Shown: positions 43,841 through 52,117 of the stretch, in pieces
Position numbering within the stretch: position 1 is the first letter of the stretch
Layout: each line of letters begins with the position of its first letter
From: CAVQFO01 sp963711725
Lineage (GTDB): Bacteria > Pseudomonadota > Gammaproteobacteria > Nitrococcales > Aquisalimonadaceae
Direction of reading: 5' to 3'
Assembly (NCBI GenBank): GCA_963711725.1
Contig: CAVQFO010000025.1
Span: 62,001-126,000, forward strand
DNA length: 64,000 bases
The notes under the pieces: generated by a model
The model's input: the letters and a program-made list of their open reading frames with translations, nothing else
Databases searched by the model: none
Told to the model about the DNA's origin: nothing
Program-made: the position numbers and the translations under genes

Positions 43841-45067
43841 TTACAGATAATTGAACAGGCTCAGGCCCTGGATCTTCACGTAGCTCTGCTGCGCGGCCTG
43901 CAGGCCGACGCTCTGTTGATTCAATTTCGAGATGGCCGAGGCATAGTCCAGATCCTGGACCTGGGACAGCGCCGTTTGCAGGTCGAGCTTGGCCGAGGCA
44001 TTGGCGTTGACCTCGCTATCCAGGGAGTTCATGCGCGCGCCCGCTTCGGCACGAACGCGAAGCACGTTGTTCAGCGCGTTGTCGATTTCATCCAGCGAAT
44101 TGCCGATCTGCGTATGGAACTGCGCTTTGCTGGTGGTATCGGTTCCCACGGTCTTGAGCGCGTCCACCAGGTTCTGCACCGTCTTGAACATGGACTGGTT
44201 CTGGCTATGGGAGACCGTGAATGTATCCGTTACGTCCGGATCCCCTTCCACGGTCATCTGCAGGCCGTCGAACTCAATGGCCTGGCCCGATTGATACAAG
44301 GGGGCGTCCGCCGGCAGGCCGGTGGGCGGAACCACGGGGCCGCTGGCGCCGGTCACCATGTAGTATTTGTCGCCGTTGGCGTTGGTGCCGAAGCTGACCG
44401 TATAGGGGTAGTCCGTGGTTTGCGAGGAATCCGTCACACTGCCGGCGGAAATGGAAGCCGAGCCGGTATTGGCGGAATCGCCCGCTGTAACGAAGCTGCC
44501 ATTGCCGTTGGCAATGCGCATGAAGATATCGAACCCGGTATGGGTTACAGGCAGCTGGCGGTCCGGCCCCACCTGAACGCTGCGCTCGCCCTGATCGCCG
44601 TTGTACGAGACGGCGGTGCCCGCGGTGGTAAAGGGCTGGGTGCGGCTCTTCAGGCCGCCAAACAGGTATTCGCCGTTACCATCCTGGGAATTCGCGTATT
44701 GCACCAGCTCCGCCAGCCGCTGTTCCACTTCCGAGGCAATGGCCTTGCGATCATCCGGCGTCTGCGAATCGTTGCCGGCCTGTACGGTAAGCTCCCGAAT
44801 GCGCTGCAGGGCGGTGCCCACCTGATCCAGAACGGAATCCTCGGTCTTCACTCGCAGCGCCGCGTTGTCCGCATTGGTCTTGTACTGATCCACCTTGCCG
44901 ATGGACTCGTTCAGTTGGAGAGCCTGAGCGGCGCCGGCCGGGTCGTCCGACGCGGTCACAATGCGTTTACCCGTGGACAGCTGGAGCTGCGTTTTCGAAA
45001 GCGCACTCTGCTGATCCAGGATGGCGTTGACGCCCTGTAGCTGCAATTGACTGGTCGAGACTCGCAT
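43841..45067 (-). CDS. flgL: FlgL, hook-filament junction protein
   Basis: Protein of 408 residues with flagellin-like ends: MRVSTSQLQLQGVNAILDQQ at the start and the coiled C-terminus LDLQTALSQVQDLDYASAISKL. A Gly/Ser/Asp-rich middle (about 170-290) is longer than in enteric FlgL. It joins FlgK to the filament. It is 29 bases downstream of flgK. Confidence 0.95.
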   Translation of the reverse strand: MRVSTSQLQLQGVNAILDQQSALSKTQLQLSTGKRIVTASDDPAGAAQALQLNESIGKVDQYKTNADNAALRVKTEDSVLDQVGTALQRIRELTVQAGNDSQTPDDRKAIASEVEQRLAELVQYANSQDGNGEYLFGGLKSRTQPFTTAGTAVSYNGDQGERSVQVGPDRQLPVTHTGFDIFMRIANGNGSFVTAGDSANTGSASISAGSVTDSSQTTDYPYTVSFGTNANGDKYYMVTGASGPVVPPTGLPADAPLYQSGQAIEFDGLQMTVEGDPDVTDTFTVSHSQNQSMFKTVQNLVDALKTVGTDTTSKAQFHTQIGNSLDEIDNALNNVLRVRAEAGARMNSLDSEVNANASAKLDLQTALSQVQDLDYASAISKLNQQSVGLQAAQQSYVKIQGLSLFNYL

Positions 45068-45096
45068 ATCCTCTTACCTCGCACCGGGCTCCCGGT

Positions 45097-47055
45097 TCAG
45101 CCCACGGCGTTCAATATGGATTGAAACAGGGTATTGGCGATGCTGATCGACTGCGCCGAGGCCTGGAACGCCTTCTGGAACTTGAGCATGTTCGCGGCCT
45201 CCTCTTCCAGATTCACGCCGGAGGTGGCCTGCTGGTCGCTGACCGCCTGATCGAGAATGGACTTCTGGGCATCCGCCGCCGTGCTTGCACGGAGGGTGCT
45301 GTTGCCCACCTCTCCGACCAGAGCGCTGTAGGACTCCTGCAGCGTACTGCCGCCGCTGTCCATCACGGTATCGTTCTGCAACGCACCGATGGCCAAGGCG
45401 TTGGCGTTGTCGCCCACGCTGGCGGTGTTGTTGCTGATTACGAAGGTGTCGCCTACATCGGGTCTTCCGGTGAGGGTGAAGGTCATGTCGCCGTAACCGG
45501 CGAATGTGACCTGCTTCCCCTGGGTTTCATATTCCGGATTCGCGGTGAGGTCGTAGGCCACCGTGCCACCCGGCCCACCCGTGACATCGAAACCGGTGCC
45601 GTTGTAGGTCAGCGTGATGTCCCCGGCCAGGGGCAAGTTGGTGGTATTGCTGATGGTCACATCGCTGATCGCCGCGGTGCCCGTGTTGCTGGACTGACCG
45701 GTGCTGTCGGTCTGCTCGCCGCTCAACAGGGCGCGCGCGGCCGCGATCTGCCCGGGGCGGGTGATGTTTGTTTCGATTCCATCGGCACCGGCGCGGGTCG
45801 GCCGGATCAGGAAATTGTCGCCGGCAGCCGGCGCCGGCGCGACACCGCTGGTATCGATGCGCATGCCGTAAACCACGTCGCCGCCGGGAGCGCCGGGCAG
45901 CGTCTGGCTGCTGTTGTCCGAAAGCCGCGTAAGCGTCCAGTTGGCCCCGTCGTAGGACAGCTGGAAGTCGGAGTTCTGGAGGTTTTCCACGGTGGCCGGA
46001 TCGATGGTGACCGACGGCGGTGTGGTGCTGGCCTGCCCCGGCAACACCTGGGGCTCGGCATAGTTGAAGAAGTCGCTGCCGAAGGCGGGAGCGCCGTTGT
46101 CGAACTGAAGCCCGAGGTTCTGCTGGCGATTGACGGTTGCCGCGACCGTGGTCGCGACCCGCCCCAGATGGTCCATCGTCGGGTAAAGCACCTCACGGCG
46201 AAAATCCAGCAGACCGCCCAGGGAGCCGCCGGAGATATTGTCGGTCACATTGACGCTGACACCGTTTCCCGTCAGGGAAATCTCCGGCTGTGCCGGATCG
46301 TAGCTGTTCTTGGTGATACTCAGGTGACTGGCGGCGGCACCGGTGACGAGGCTGTCGCCCTTGCCGATGGACACGTCGGCGGAGCCGTCGTCCTGATAGA
46401 CCACCCGGGTTTTCACCATCTGGGACAACTGTTTCAGCAGGGAATCGCGTTTATCCAAAAGGTCGTTGGCCGGATGACCCGCGGCCTTGCCCTGGGCCAC
46501 CACGATCTGCTGGTTCAGACTGGCGATGGAATCCGCCAGCTGATTGACTTCGGCGACGTTGCTGTCGAGCTGCTGATTAACACTGGTCTCCAATTCACCC
46601 AGGCGCTGATCGACTTGATGAAACCGGGATACCAGGGATTTGGCCTTGTCCAGCATATCCTGGCGCGCGGCGGAATCAGTGGGATCGGTCGACAGCTGCT
46701 GAGCCGCTCCGAAGAAATCCTGCAGCGCCGAGCTGACTCCGGTGGAGTCATCCGCGAGCAGGCTATCCACCCGGTTGCTGAGCTTCGAGAACGTATCCAG
46801 CCGCGAATATTCCGCGGTATTGGCTTGCACGGAGGTCAGCTGATTCTGGTCGAAGATGCGGCGGATGGTCTCGGCGTTGACGCCCGTGCCGAGATAGCCG
46901 CTGCCGCCCGAAAGCTGGGGAACGCGGGTGCCGAAATCGACCATCTGCCGGCTATAGCTGTCGGTATTGACGTTGGAGATATTGTGCGACGTGGTCGCCA
47001 ACGCCTGCTGCGCCGCCAACAATCCGGATACGCTTGTCTGGAATAGGTCAGCCAT
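45097..47055 (-). CDS. flgK: FlgK, hook-filament junction protein
   Basis: Protein of 652 residues from ATG 47055; a longer frame to 47100 lacks a family-type start. The N-terminus is typical (SVSGLLAAQQALATTSHNISNVNTDSYSRQ), and the C-terminus is the conserved helix (VNLEEEAANMLKFQKAFQASAQSISIANTLFQSILNAVG). The inserted middle is larger than usual. It forms the junction between hook and FlgL. Its upstream gap carries a REP pair and no promoter I can identify. Confidence 0.95.
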   Translation of the reverse strand: MADLFQTSVSGLLAAQQALATTSHNISNVNTDSYSRQMVDFGTRVPQLSGGSGYLGTGVNAETIRRIFDQNQLTSVQANTAEYSRLDTFSKLSNRVDSLLADDSTGVSSALQDFFGAAQQLSTDPTDSAARQDMLDKAKSLVSRFHQVDQRLGELETSVNQQLDSNVAEVNQLADSIASLNQQIVVAQGKAAGHPANDLLDKRDSLLKQLSQMVKTRVVYQDDGSADVSIGKGDSLVTGAAASHLSITKNSYDPAQPEISLTGNGVSVNVTDNISGGSLGGLLDFRREVLYPTMDHLGRVATTVAATVNRQQNLGLQFDNGAPAFGSDFFNYAEPQVLPGQASTTPPSVTIDPATVENLQNSDFQLSYDGANWTLTRLSDNSSQTLPGAPGGDVVYGMRIDTSGVAPAPAAGDNFLIRPTRAGADGIETNITRPGQIAAARALLSGEQTDSTGQSSNTGTAAISDVTISNTTNLPLAGDITLTYNGTGFDVTGGPGGTVAYDLTANPEYETQGKQVTFAGYGDMTFTLTGRPDVGDTFVISNNTASVGDNANALAIGALQNDTVMDSGGSTLQESYSALVGEVGNSTLRASTAADAQKSILDQAVSDQQATSGVNLEEEAANMLKFQKAFQASAQSISIANTLFQSILNAVG

Positions 47056-47146
47056 CTCGGTTCCGCTCCGCGCGGGGCGTCCGTACGACCGGCCCCGCAT
47101 CTATTGTTGTCGTCCGTTGTGCCGATTTCTTGAGGTGACCGGAATG

Positions 47147-47215
47147 TTCGCGGCGGTGAGCGCCGCTCCTACGTGAGTCGTTGGTGCTTGTAGGAGCGGC
47201 GCTCACCGCCGCGAA
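47147..47215. repeat. perfect inverted pair of REP-like units between flgK and flgJ
   Basis: Unit 47147-47172 (TTCGCGGCGGTGAGCG to CGCTCCTAC) and unit 47190-47215 are exact inverse complements over 26 bases with a 17-base spacer. The second unit ends 7 bases from the flgJ stop codon. This is the clearest copy of the family. Confidence 0.9.
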
Positions 47216-47222
47216 CGCACCC

Positions 47223-48170
47223 TCACCCATTTTCCGTAACTCCACCCGTCGCAGCCTGAATCACCAATTGCGCCGCCACCTGCTGGATCTTCTCGGCATA
47301 CCGGGGATCGGTGGCGTAGCCCGCCTGCTGCAAGGCCTTGCTGAAAGACGCCACGTCGCCGGCGCTCAGGGCGTGGCGGTAGCGGGGATGGCTCTGCAGG
47401 AAATCGGCATAGTCCTGCATGCAGGCATCCACGGAATCGTAGGCCCGAAACCGCGCCGTTTCCTTGCCGGCGACACCGCCGCGGTACTCCAAGGTCGGCG
47501 CGCTCACCGCATCGCCTTTCCAATTGGAGCCGGCCTTGATGCCGAACAGATTGAAGCTGCTCTTGCCGTTGGCATCGGTCATGACGTGGCGCCCCCAGCC
47601 CGTCTCCAGGGCCGCCTGGGCAACTATGGCTTTGGGATCGGCGCCGATACGTCCGGCCGCCCGCTGCGCCGCCGGCCACAGATCCTTCACGAACTCGGCC
47701 GGGGATTGCCACTGTGCCTTTCTGGCGCCCGTCCCTTCAGCCGGTACAGAGTCGCTGGCGGGCCTGGTCGATGTGGGCGCGGTAACCCGGGCGCGCTCCA
47801 ACGCGTTGGCCCGGTACGAGGAAACATCACCGTCGAGCTTTTTCGCCGACGAGCCGTCATCGAGCCCGGCGTTGCGCGACAACTGGCGTTCCACCATCTG
47901 GGCGATGCCGAAGCCGCCGCGCTTGGACATGCTCATGGCAAGCTGCTGGTCGTAAAGGCCGCGGTATTGCTCCACGCCTGCCCCGCCGAACAGCGGATCG
48001 TCGGGCGTGGCCTGGCGCATGCTCTTGAGCATCATGCCCACGAACACGCTCTCGAACTGCTGGGCAACCTTGTGGATGCCTTCCTTGGTGGGATGCTTGA
48101 GCTCGGCCCGCAGGCGGCTCAAGTCCTGGGCGTTGACCACATTGACCGGCATGTCGGTTCGGCTGCTCAT
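47223..48170 (-). CDS. flgJ: FlgJ, rod-binding protein with glucosaminidase domain
   Basis: Protein of 315 residues. The rod-cap domain (about 20-110; LKHPTKEGIHKVAQQFESVFVGMMLKSMR) is followed by a linker and a muramidase-like domain (about 155-305), with the catalytic Glu in AQAALETGWG and FNLFGIKAGSNWKG. It opens the peptidoglycan for the rod. It lies 2 bases downstream of flgI. Confidence 0.95.
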   Translation of the reverse strand: MSSRTDMPVNVVNAQDLSRLRAELKHPTKEGIHKVAQQFESVFVGMMLKSMRQATPDDPLFGGAGVEQYRGLYDQQLAMSMSKRGGFGIAQMVERQLSRNAGLDDGSSAKKLDGDVSSYRANALERARVTAPTSTRPASDSVPAEGTGARKAQWQSPAEFVKDLWPAAQRAAGRIGADPKAIVAQAALETGWGRHVMTDANGKSSFNLFGIKAGSNWKGDAVSAPTLEYRGGVAGKETARFRAYDSVDACMQDYADFLQSHPRYRHALSAGDVASFSKALQQAGYATDPRYAEKIQQVAAQLVIQAATGGVTENG

Positions 48171-48172
48171 GG

Positions 48173-49603
48173 CTAGATCACGATCAGTTCCGCGTGGAGG
48201 GCACCGGCCTGCTTCAGAGCTTCGAGTATGGCCACCAGATCACCCGGGGCCGCGCCCACGCGGTTGACCGCGTCCACGATCTGCTGCAGCTCCACGCCCG
48301 GGCCGAAGACGAACATGGGGTTCTTCTCCTGCTCGACCTTGATCTTGCTCTGGGGCGTGGTGGTGGTCTGGCCACGGCTCAGGGGCGCCGGCTGGCTGAC
48401 GTTCTGCTTCTCGGTGATGGTCACGGTGAGACTGCCGTGGGTCACCGCCGCGGCGGTCACTTTGACGTGGCTGCCAATGACCACGGTGCCCGTGCGCGCG
48501 TTCACAATCACCCGCGCAGGCGCATCGCCCGGCGTGAATTTCAGGTTCTCCAGGTAGGACACGAAGCTGACGCGCTGATCGGCGTCACGCGGTGCGCGCA
48601 CCTTGACGGAAACGGCATCGACCGCGTGGGCGGTGTCAGGCCCCAGGTTATCGTTGATGGTCTCCGCCAACCGTTTGGCGCTGGTGAAATCCGGGGTGTG
48701 CAGGTTCAGCACGACCGAATCGCCCAGATCGAAGGACGAGGGTACCGCCCGTTCCACCGTGGCGCCGTTGGGGATGCGCCCGGCGCTGGGCACGTTCACT
48801 GAAATACTGGAACCGTCGGCGCCGGAGACGCCGAAGCCGCTGACCAGCAGGCTGCCCTGAGCCATGGCGTAAACCTGGCCGTCGGCGCCCTTGAGGGGAG
48901 TCATCAACAGACTGCCGCCCCGCAGGCTCTTGGCGTTGCCCAGCGAGGAGACGTTGATGTCGATCTGCTGGCCCGGCTTGGAGAACGGCGGCAATTCGGC
49001 GGTCACCATGACGGCAGCCACGTTCTTGAGCTGCAGGTTGGTGCCGGAGGAAATCTGGATACCCTGAGCCGCCAGCATGCTGCGGATGCTCTCCACCGTG
49101 AACGGTGTCTGGGTCGTCTGGTCGCCGGTGCCGTCCAGGCCGACCACCAGGCCATAACCCACCAGTTGGTTGGTGCGGACGCCGGCCACCGATGCCAAAT
49201 CCTTGATGCGGTCGGCGTGGGCCGTGCCGAGGCCAAGGAACATGATCAATGCAGCACTGACGGCGGTCAGATAGCGGTTGAGGCCGCTTGTTACCCCCCC
49301 TCTCCCCCTGCCCCTCTCCCGCCAGGGGCGAGGGGTGTCTACTACCGAACCTTGGACAGAACGCCGTCGCTCTCCGCTGGCGGGCGGCACGAACGCAACG
49401 CAAGCCCGCAAGCCGCTCAATCCGAGCGCGTTTTTTTCGCCGTCATTCCCGCGCAGGCGGGAATCCATGCCTTTGGAAACACTGGATTCCCGCCTGCGCG
49501 GGAATGACGCGGGTGGTGCTGCGGGAGTGATGGAGGCAAGGGGGAGATCAACAGCTCCCCGTGCTCCAAGCCCCATCACCAGTCGACAAACCTTCCTGCT
49601 CAT
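48173..49603 (-). CDS. flgI: FlgI, P-ring protein with a repeat-derived N-terminal extension
   Basis: The mature P-ring part is complete from ADRIKDLASVAGVRTNQLVG to the end (about 350 residues, through GDLVAILEALKQAGALHAELIVI). It is preceded by a signal-like segment LNRYLTAVSAALIMFLGLG. Upstream of that, about 90 extra residues are encoded by two intergenic-type repeats (49293-49336 and 49441-49509) read in frame, then a short start MSRKVCRLVMGLG. I chose ATG 49603 because AGAGG lies 8 bases upstream; ATG 49621 is also open. Normal FlgI is about 365-375 residues. Whether the long form is made and exported cannot be told from sequence. Confidence 0.88.
   Translation of the reverse strand: MSRKVCRLVMGLGARGAVDLPLASITPAAPPASFPRRRESSVSKGMDSRLRGNDGEKNALGLSGLRACVAFVPPASGERRRSVQGSVVDTPRPWRERGRGRGGVTSGLNRYLTAVSAALIMFLGLGTAHADRIKDLASVAGVRTNQLVGYGLVVGLDGTGDQTTQTPFTVESIRSMLAAQGIQISSGTNLQLKNVAAVMVTAELPPFSKPGQQIDINVSSLGNAKSLRGGSLLMTPLKGADGQVYAMAQGSLLVSGFGVSGADGSSISVNVPSAGRIPNGATVERAVPSSFDLGDSVVLNLHTPDFTSAKRLAETINDNLGPDTAHAVDAVSVKVRAPRDADQRVSFVSYLENLKFTPGDAPARVIVNARTGTVVIGSHVKVTAAAVTHGSLTVTITEKQNVSQPAPLSRGQTTTTPQSKIKVEQEKNPMFVFGPGVELQQIVDAVNRVGAAPGDLVAILEALKQAGALHAELIVI
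49293..49336. repeat. CCCTCTCCCC-type dispersed repeat inside the flgI 5' region
   Basis: ACCCCCCCTCTCCCCCTG followed by CCCCTCTCCC and AGGGGCGAGGGG. The unit is C/T-rich with a short terminal inverse, a repeat type normally found between genes. On the minus strand it reads in frame as PRPWRERGRGRGG. Confidence 0.65.
49441..49509. repeat. GTCATTCCCGC...GCGGGAATGAC inverted repeat inside the flgI 5' region
   Basis: Two perfect 26-base arms (49441-49466 and 49484-49509) with a 17-base spacer. The ATTCCC/GGGAAT cores resemble dRS3-type elements (Neisseria) and similar repeats of many proteobacteria. It lies within the flgI reading frame. Confidence 0.85.
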
Positions 49604-49631
49604 GGCTCGTACCTCTCGCATCCCCGCTCCC

Positions 49632-50306
49632 CTAGAACGGCCAGATCACGCTCATGAATATCCGTGTGAGCCATCCCTGGGAATTGGAATCCGCCAACGC
49701 TCCGGTGCCGGTGTAGGCGATCCGGGCGTCCGCCACGCGGGTGGAGGAGACCGTGTTGTCCGAGGCCACGTCGTCGGGCCGGACGATGCCGGTGATGGTG
49801 ACGTACTCGTCGCCACGGTTGAGGGTGATGCGCTTGCGGCCCTGCACGACCATGTTGCCGTTGGGATAGACGTCCAGTACCACGGCGGTCAGCGTACCGC
49901 TCAGGGCATTGCTCTGATCCGTCTTGCCGCCGCCGTCGAAGTTGCGGTCGGCGCTGATACTGGCGTGCATGGGATAGTTGAATAGCTGCAGGTCCTTCCC
50001 AAATGCCGTGGGCGTGCCGAGCCCCACTTCGTCCTTCTTGCCGTAGCTGGTGTTGGCGGCCTTGCTGGCATTGGTCTTTTCTTCCAGCACGATGGTGATC
50101 ACATCACCGGGGCGATGCGCCGTGCGGTTTTCAAACAGGCGCACATCCCGGCCGGTCTGGTAGATGGCGCCGTTGGCCTGCTTGGGCGGAGGCTCGACCA
50201 CGGGCGGACTGTCCGCCATTTTCGGCGGCTCTTCCTGCATCATCGCGCAACCGCTCAGCAGCGAAGTCGCGGCGGCCAGGAGGATGAGTGCCTTGTTGAT
50301 CATCAT
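49632..50306 (-). CDS. flgH: FlgH, L-ring lipoprotein
   Basis: Protein of 224 residues. The signal peptide ends in a lipobox (LLSGC), so Cys at about residue 20 should be lipidated. The L-ring domain follows, with VRLFENRTAHRPGDVITIVLEEKTNASK and the C-terminal SNSQGWLTRIFMSVIWPF, typical of the family. It forms the outer-membrane bushing. It is 28 bases downstream of flgG. Confidence 0.96.
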   Translation of the reverse strand: MMINKALILLAAATSLLSGCAMMQEEPPKMADSPPVVEPPPKQANGAIYQTGRDVRLFENRTAHRPGDVITIVLEEKTNASKAANTSYGKKDEVGLGTPTAFGKDLQLFNYPMHASISADRNFDGGGKTDQSNALSGTLTAVVLDVYPNGNMVVQGRKRITLNRGDEYVTITGIVRPDDVASDNTVSSTRVADARIAYTGTGALADSNSQGWLTRIFMSVIWPF

Positions 50307-50334
50307 GGTGTTACCTCGCGCTGCTCGTTCACCG

Positions 50335-51120
50335 TCAGATGTTGTTGGTGACGTACTGCAACATCTGATCGGTGGAGGCGATGGCCTTGCTGTTGGTCTC
50401 GAATGCCCGCTGGGTTTCGATCATGTTCACCAGCTCCTCGGCGATGTTCACGTTGGAGCTCTCCAGCGCGCCCTGCTGCAAGGTGCCCAGGCCGGACTGG
50501 CCCGGCGTGCCGGTGGTGGGCGTGCCGCTGGCGGCCGTTTCCACGAACAGGTTGTCGCCTATGGGCTGCAGGCCCGTGGGGTTCACGAAATCCGCCAGGG
50601 TGAGGTTGCCCACGGTCACGGGCGACGATTGCCCGGCGACCTGGGCGGTCACCGTGCCGTCCTGGCCGATGGTCACCGTCTGGGTGCCGCTGGGCAGCGT
50701 GATGGCCGGCTGAATCGCCATGCCGTTGGAGGTGACCAGTTGGCCCTGGTTGTCCATTTGCAGCGTGCCGTCACGGGTGTAGGCCAGGGTGCCGTCGGGC
50801 TGCAGCACCTGGAGAAACCCGCGCCCTTCGATCGCGACGTCCAGGGAGTTTCCGGTCTGCACAATATTGCCCTGGGTTTGCAGCTTCTCGGTGGCCGCCA
50901 CCCTCACGCCGGTGCCCAGTGAAAGGCCCGACGGCAGCTGCGTGTTCTGGGTGCTCTGGCCGCCGGACTGGCGCACCGTCTGGTACATCAGATCCTGGAA
51001 CACGGCCCGGTCCTTCTTGAAACCGGTGGTGTTCACGTTGGCCAGGTTGTTGGAAACCACGGTCATGCGCGTCTGCTGCGCGTCCAGTCCGGTCTTCGCG
51101 ACCCACAGTGCTGGATTCAT
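50335..51120 (-). CDS. flgG: FlgG, distal rod protein
   Basis: Protein of 261 residues. It has the N-terminal rod signature (WVAKTGLDAQQTRMTVVSNNLANVNTTGFKKDRAVF) and C-terminal NVNIAEELVNMIETQRAFETNSKAI. The length matches the family (about 260). It has its own sigma54 promoter, which lies beyond the REP pair separating it from flgF. Confidence 0.97.
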   Translation of the reverse strand: MNPALWVAKTGLDAQQTRMTVVSNNLANVNTTGFKKDRAVFQDLMYQTVRQSGGQSTQNTQLPSGLSLGTGVRVAATEKLQTQGNIVQTGNSLDVAIEGRGFLQVLQPDGTLAYTRDGTLQMDNQGQLVTSNGMAIQPAITLPSGTQTVTIGQDGTVTAQVAGQSSPVTVGNLTLADFVNPTGLQPIGDNLFVETAASGTPTTGTPGQSGLGTLQQGALESSNVNIAEELVNMIETQRAFETNSKAIASTDQMLQYVTNNI

Positions 51121-51167
51121 GACGGTCTACCTCTCTCGTCGGATTCTTGTCGCTCAAACATGTATTT

Positions 51168-51182
51168 GCATGGTCTGTGCCA
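51168..51182 (-). promoter_or_regulatory. sigma54 promoter of flgG
   Basis: On the minus strand the site reads TGGCACAGACCATGC, a full -24 box and a one-mismatch -12 box (ATGC) with correct spacing. It lies 48 bases before the flgG ATG and would drive flgGHIJKL. Confidence 0.7.
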
Positions 51183-51243
51183 AGGAACTCTCTACGAGGG
51201 GATTTCCCCTCTGCCCGCCCCTCTCGGGGGCGCTCGGTCGGGA

Positions 51244-51311
51244 TTCGCGGCGGGGAGCGCCGCTCCTACAAACATCGGCAAGCCTGTAGGAGCGGCGCTT
51301 GCCGCCGCGAA
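51244..51311. repeat. inverted pair of REP-like units between flgG and flgF
   Basis: Unit 51244-51269 (TTCGCGGCGGGGAGCG to CGCTCCTAC) and its near-inverse 51286-51311 flank a 16-base spacer. The pair ends 6 bases from the flgF stop and lies upstream of the flgG promoter, so it sits at an operon joint. Confidence 0.88.
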
Positions 51312-51317
51312 CGCCCG

Positions 51318-52058
51318 CTAGCTCGTGCGCATCAACTTCTGGCTCGCCTGGTCGTCGTCCTGGGCGGTGCGCAGCAACTTGATGTTCGCCTCGAAGTTGC
51401 GGGCGTGATCGATGAGCTGCACCAGGGCGTCCACGGTATTCACGTTGCTGGACTCCAGGACCCCGCTGGTCACCTGGGTCGAGGCATCGGGGGCGGCCTG
51501 GGTGCCGTCCTTCAGGCGGAACAGTCCGTCCGGACCCTTCACCATGTTTTCGCCGGGCGGATTGACCAGCTTGATCCGGTCCAGCACCGCCAAGGTATTG
51601 GCGGACTGGCCCACGGGGATAATGCTGATGGTGCCGTCGGACCCGATCTCCAGCTTCTGCGCCGGCGGAATGGCGATGGGGCCGCCGTTGCCCAGCACGG
51701 GCTCGCCGGCGCCGTTCTGCAGAATGCCGCCACTGGAGATCTGAAGATCGCCGCGCCGGGTATAGGCTTCGGTGCCATCCGGCGCCTGCACCGCAATCCA
51801 GCCGGTGCCCTTTACCGCCACATCCAGATCCCGCCCGGTGTCCATCACCGCGCCCTGGGACAGATCGCTGCCAATCCCCGCGTCCTGGGAATAGACACGG
51901 CTGGCGTAGCCCGGCCCCTGAACCGGCCGACTCATGAGGCTGTCCAGATCGGCCCGGAAACCGGGGGTGTTGGCGTTGGCCAGGTTGTGGGACGTGTTCT
52001 GCTGCGCGTTCAGCGCCTGCGTGGCCCCGGTCATGGCGAGATAGACTAAGCGGTCCAT
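51318..52058 (-). CDS. flgF: FlgF, proximal rod protein
   Basis: Protein of 246 residues. The rod signature (YLAMTGATQALNAQQNTSHNLANANTPGFRADL) and the C-terminal VNTVDALVQLIDHARNFEANIKLL are present. The length fits FlgF (about 245-250). It is 59 bases downstream of flgE; a GGGCGG/CCGCCC hairpin in that gap may act as an mRNA-stability element. Confidence 0.96.
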   Translation of the reverse strand: MDRLVYLAMTGATQALNAQQNTSHNLANANTPGFRADLDSLMSRPVQGPGYASRVYSQDAGIGSDLSQGAVMDTGRDLDVAVKGTGWIAVQAPDGTEAYTRRGDLQISSGGILQNGAGEPVLGNGGPIAIPPAQKLEIGSDGTISIIPVGQSANTLAVLDRIKLVNPPGENMVKGPDGLFRLKDGTQAAPDASTQVTSGVLESSNVNTVDALVQLIDHARNFEANIKLLRTAQDDDQASQKLMRTS

Positions 52059-52117
52059 GGTTCTTTCCTCCGTCTTGCCCGTGGGCGGACGGCCTCATGG
52101 CCGCCCGCCGCGCGGGG

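Noticed and set aside
45121..47046. Plus-strand open frame of 641 codons opposite flgK
   Set aside because: Antisense shadow; the minus strand has complete FlgK N- and C-terminal signatures.
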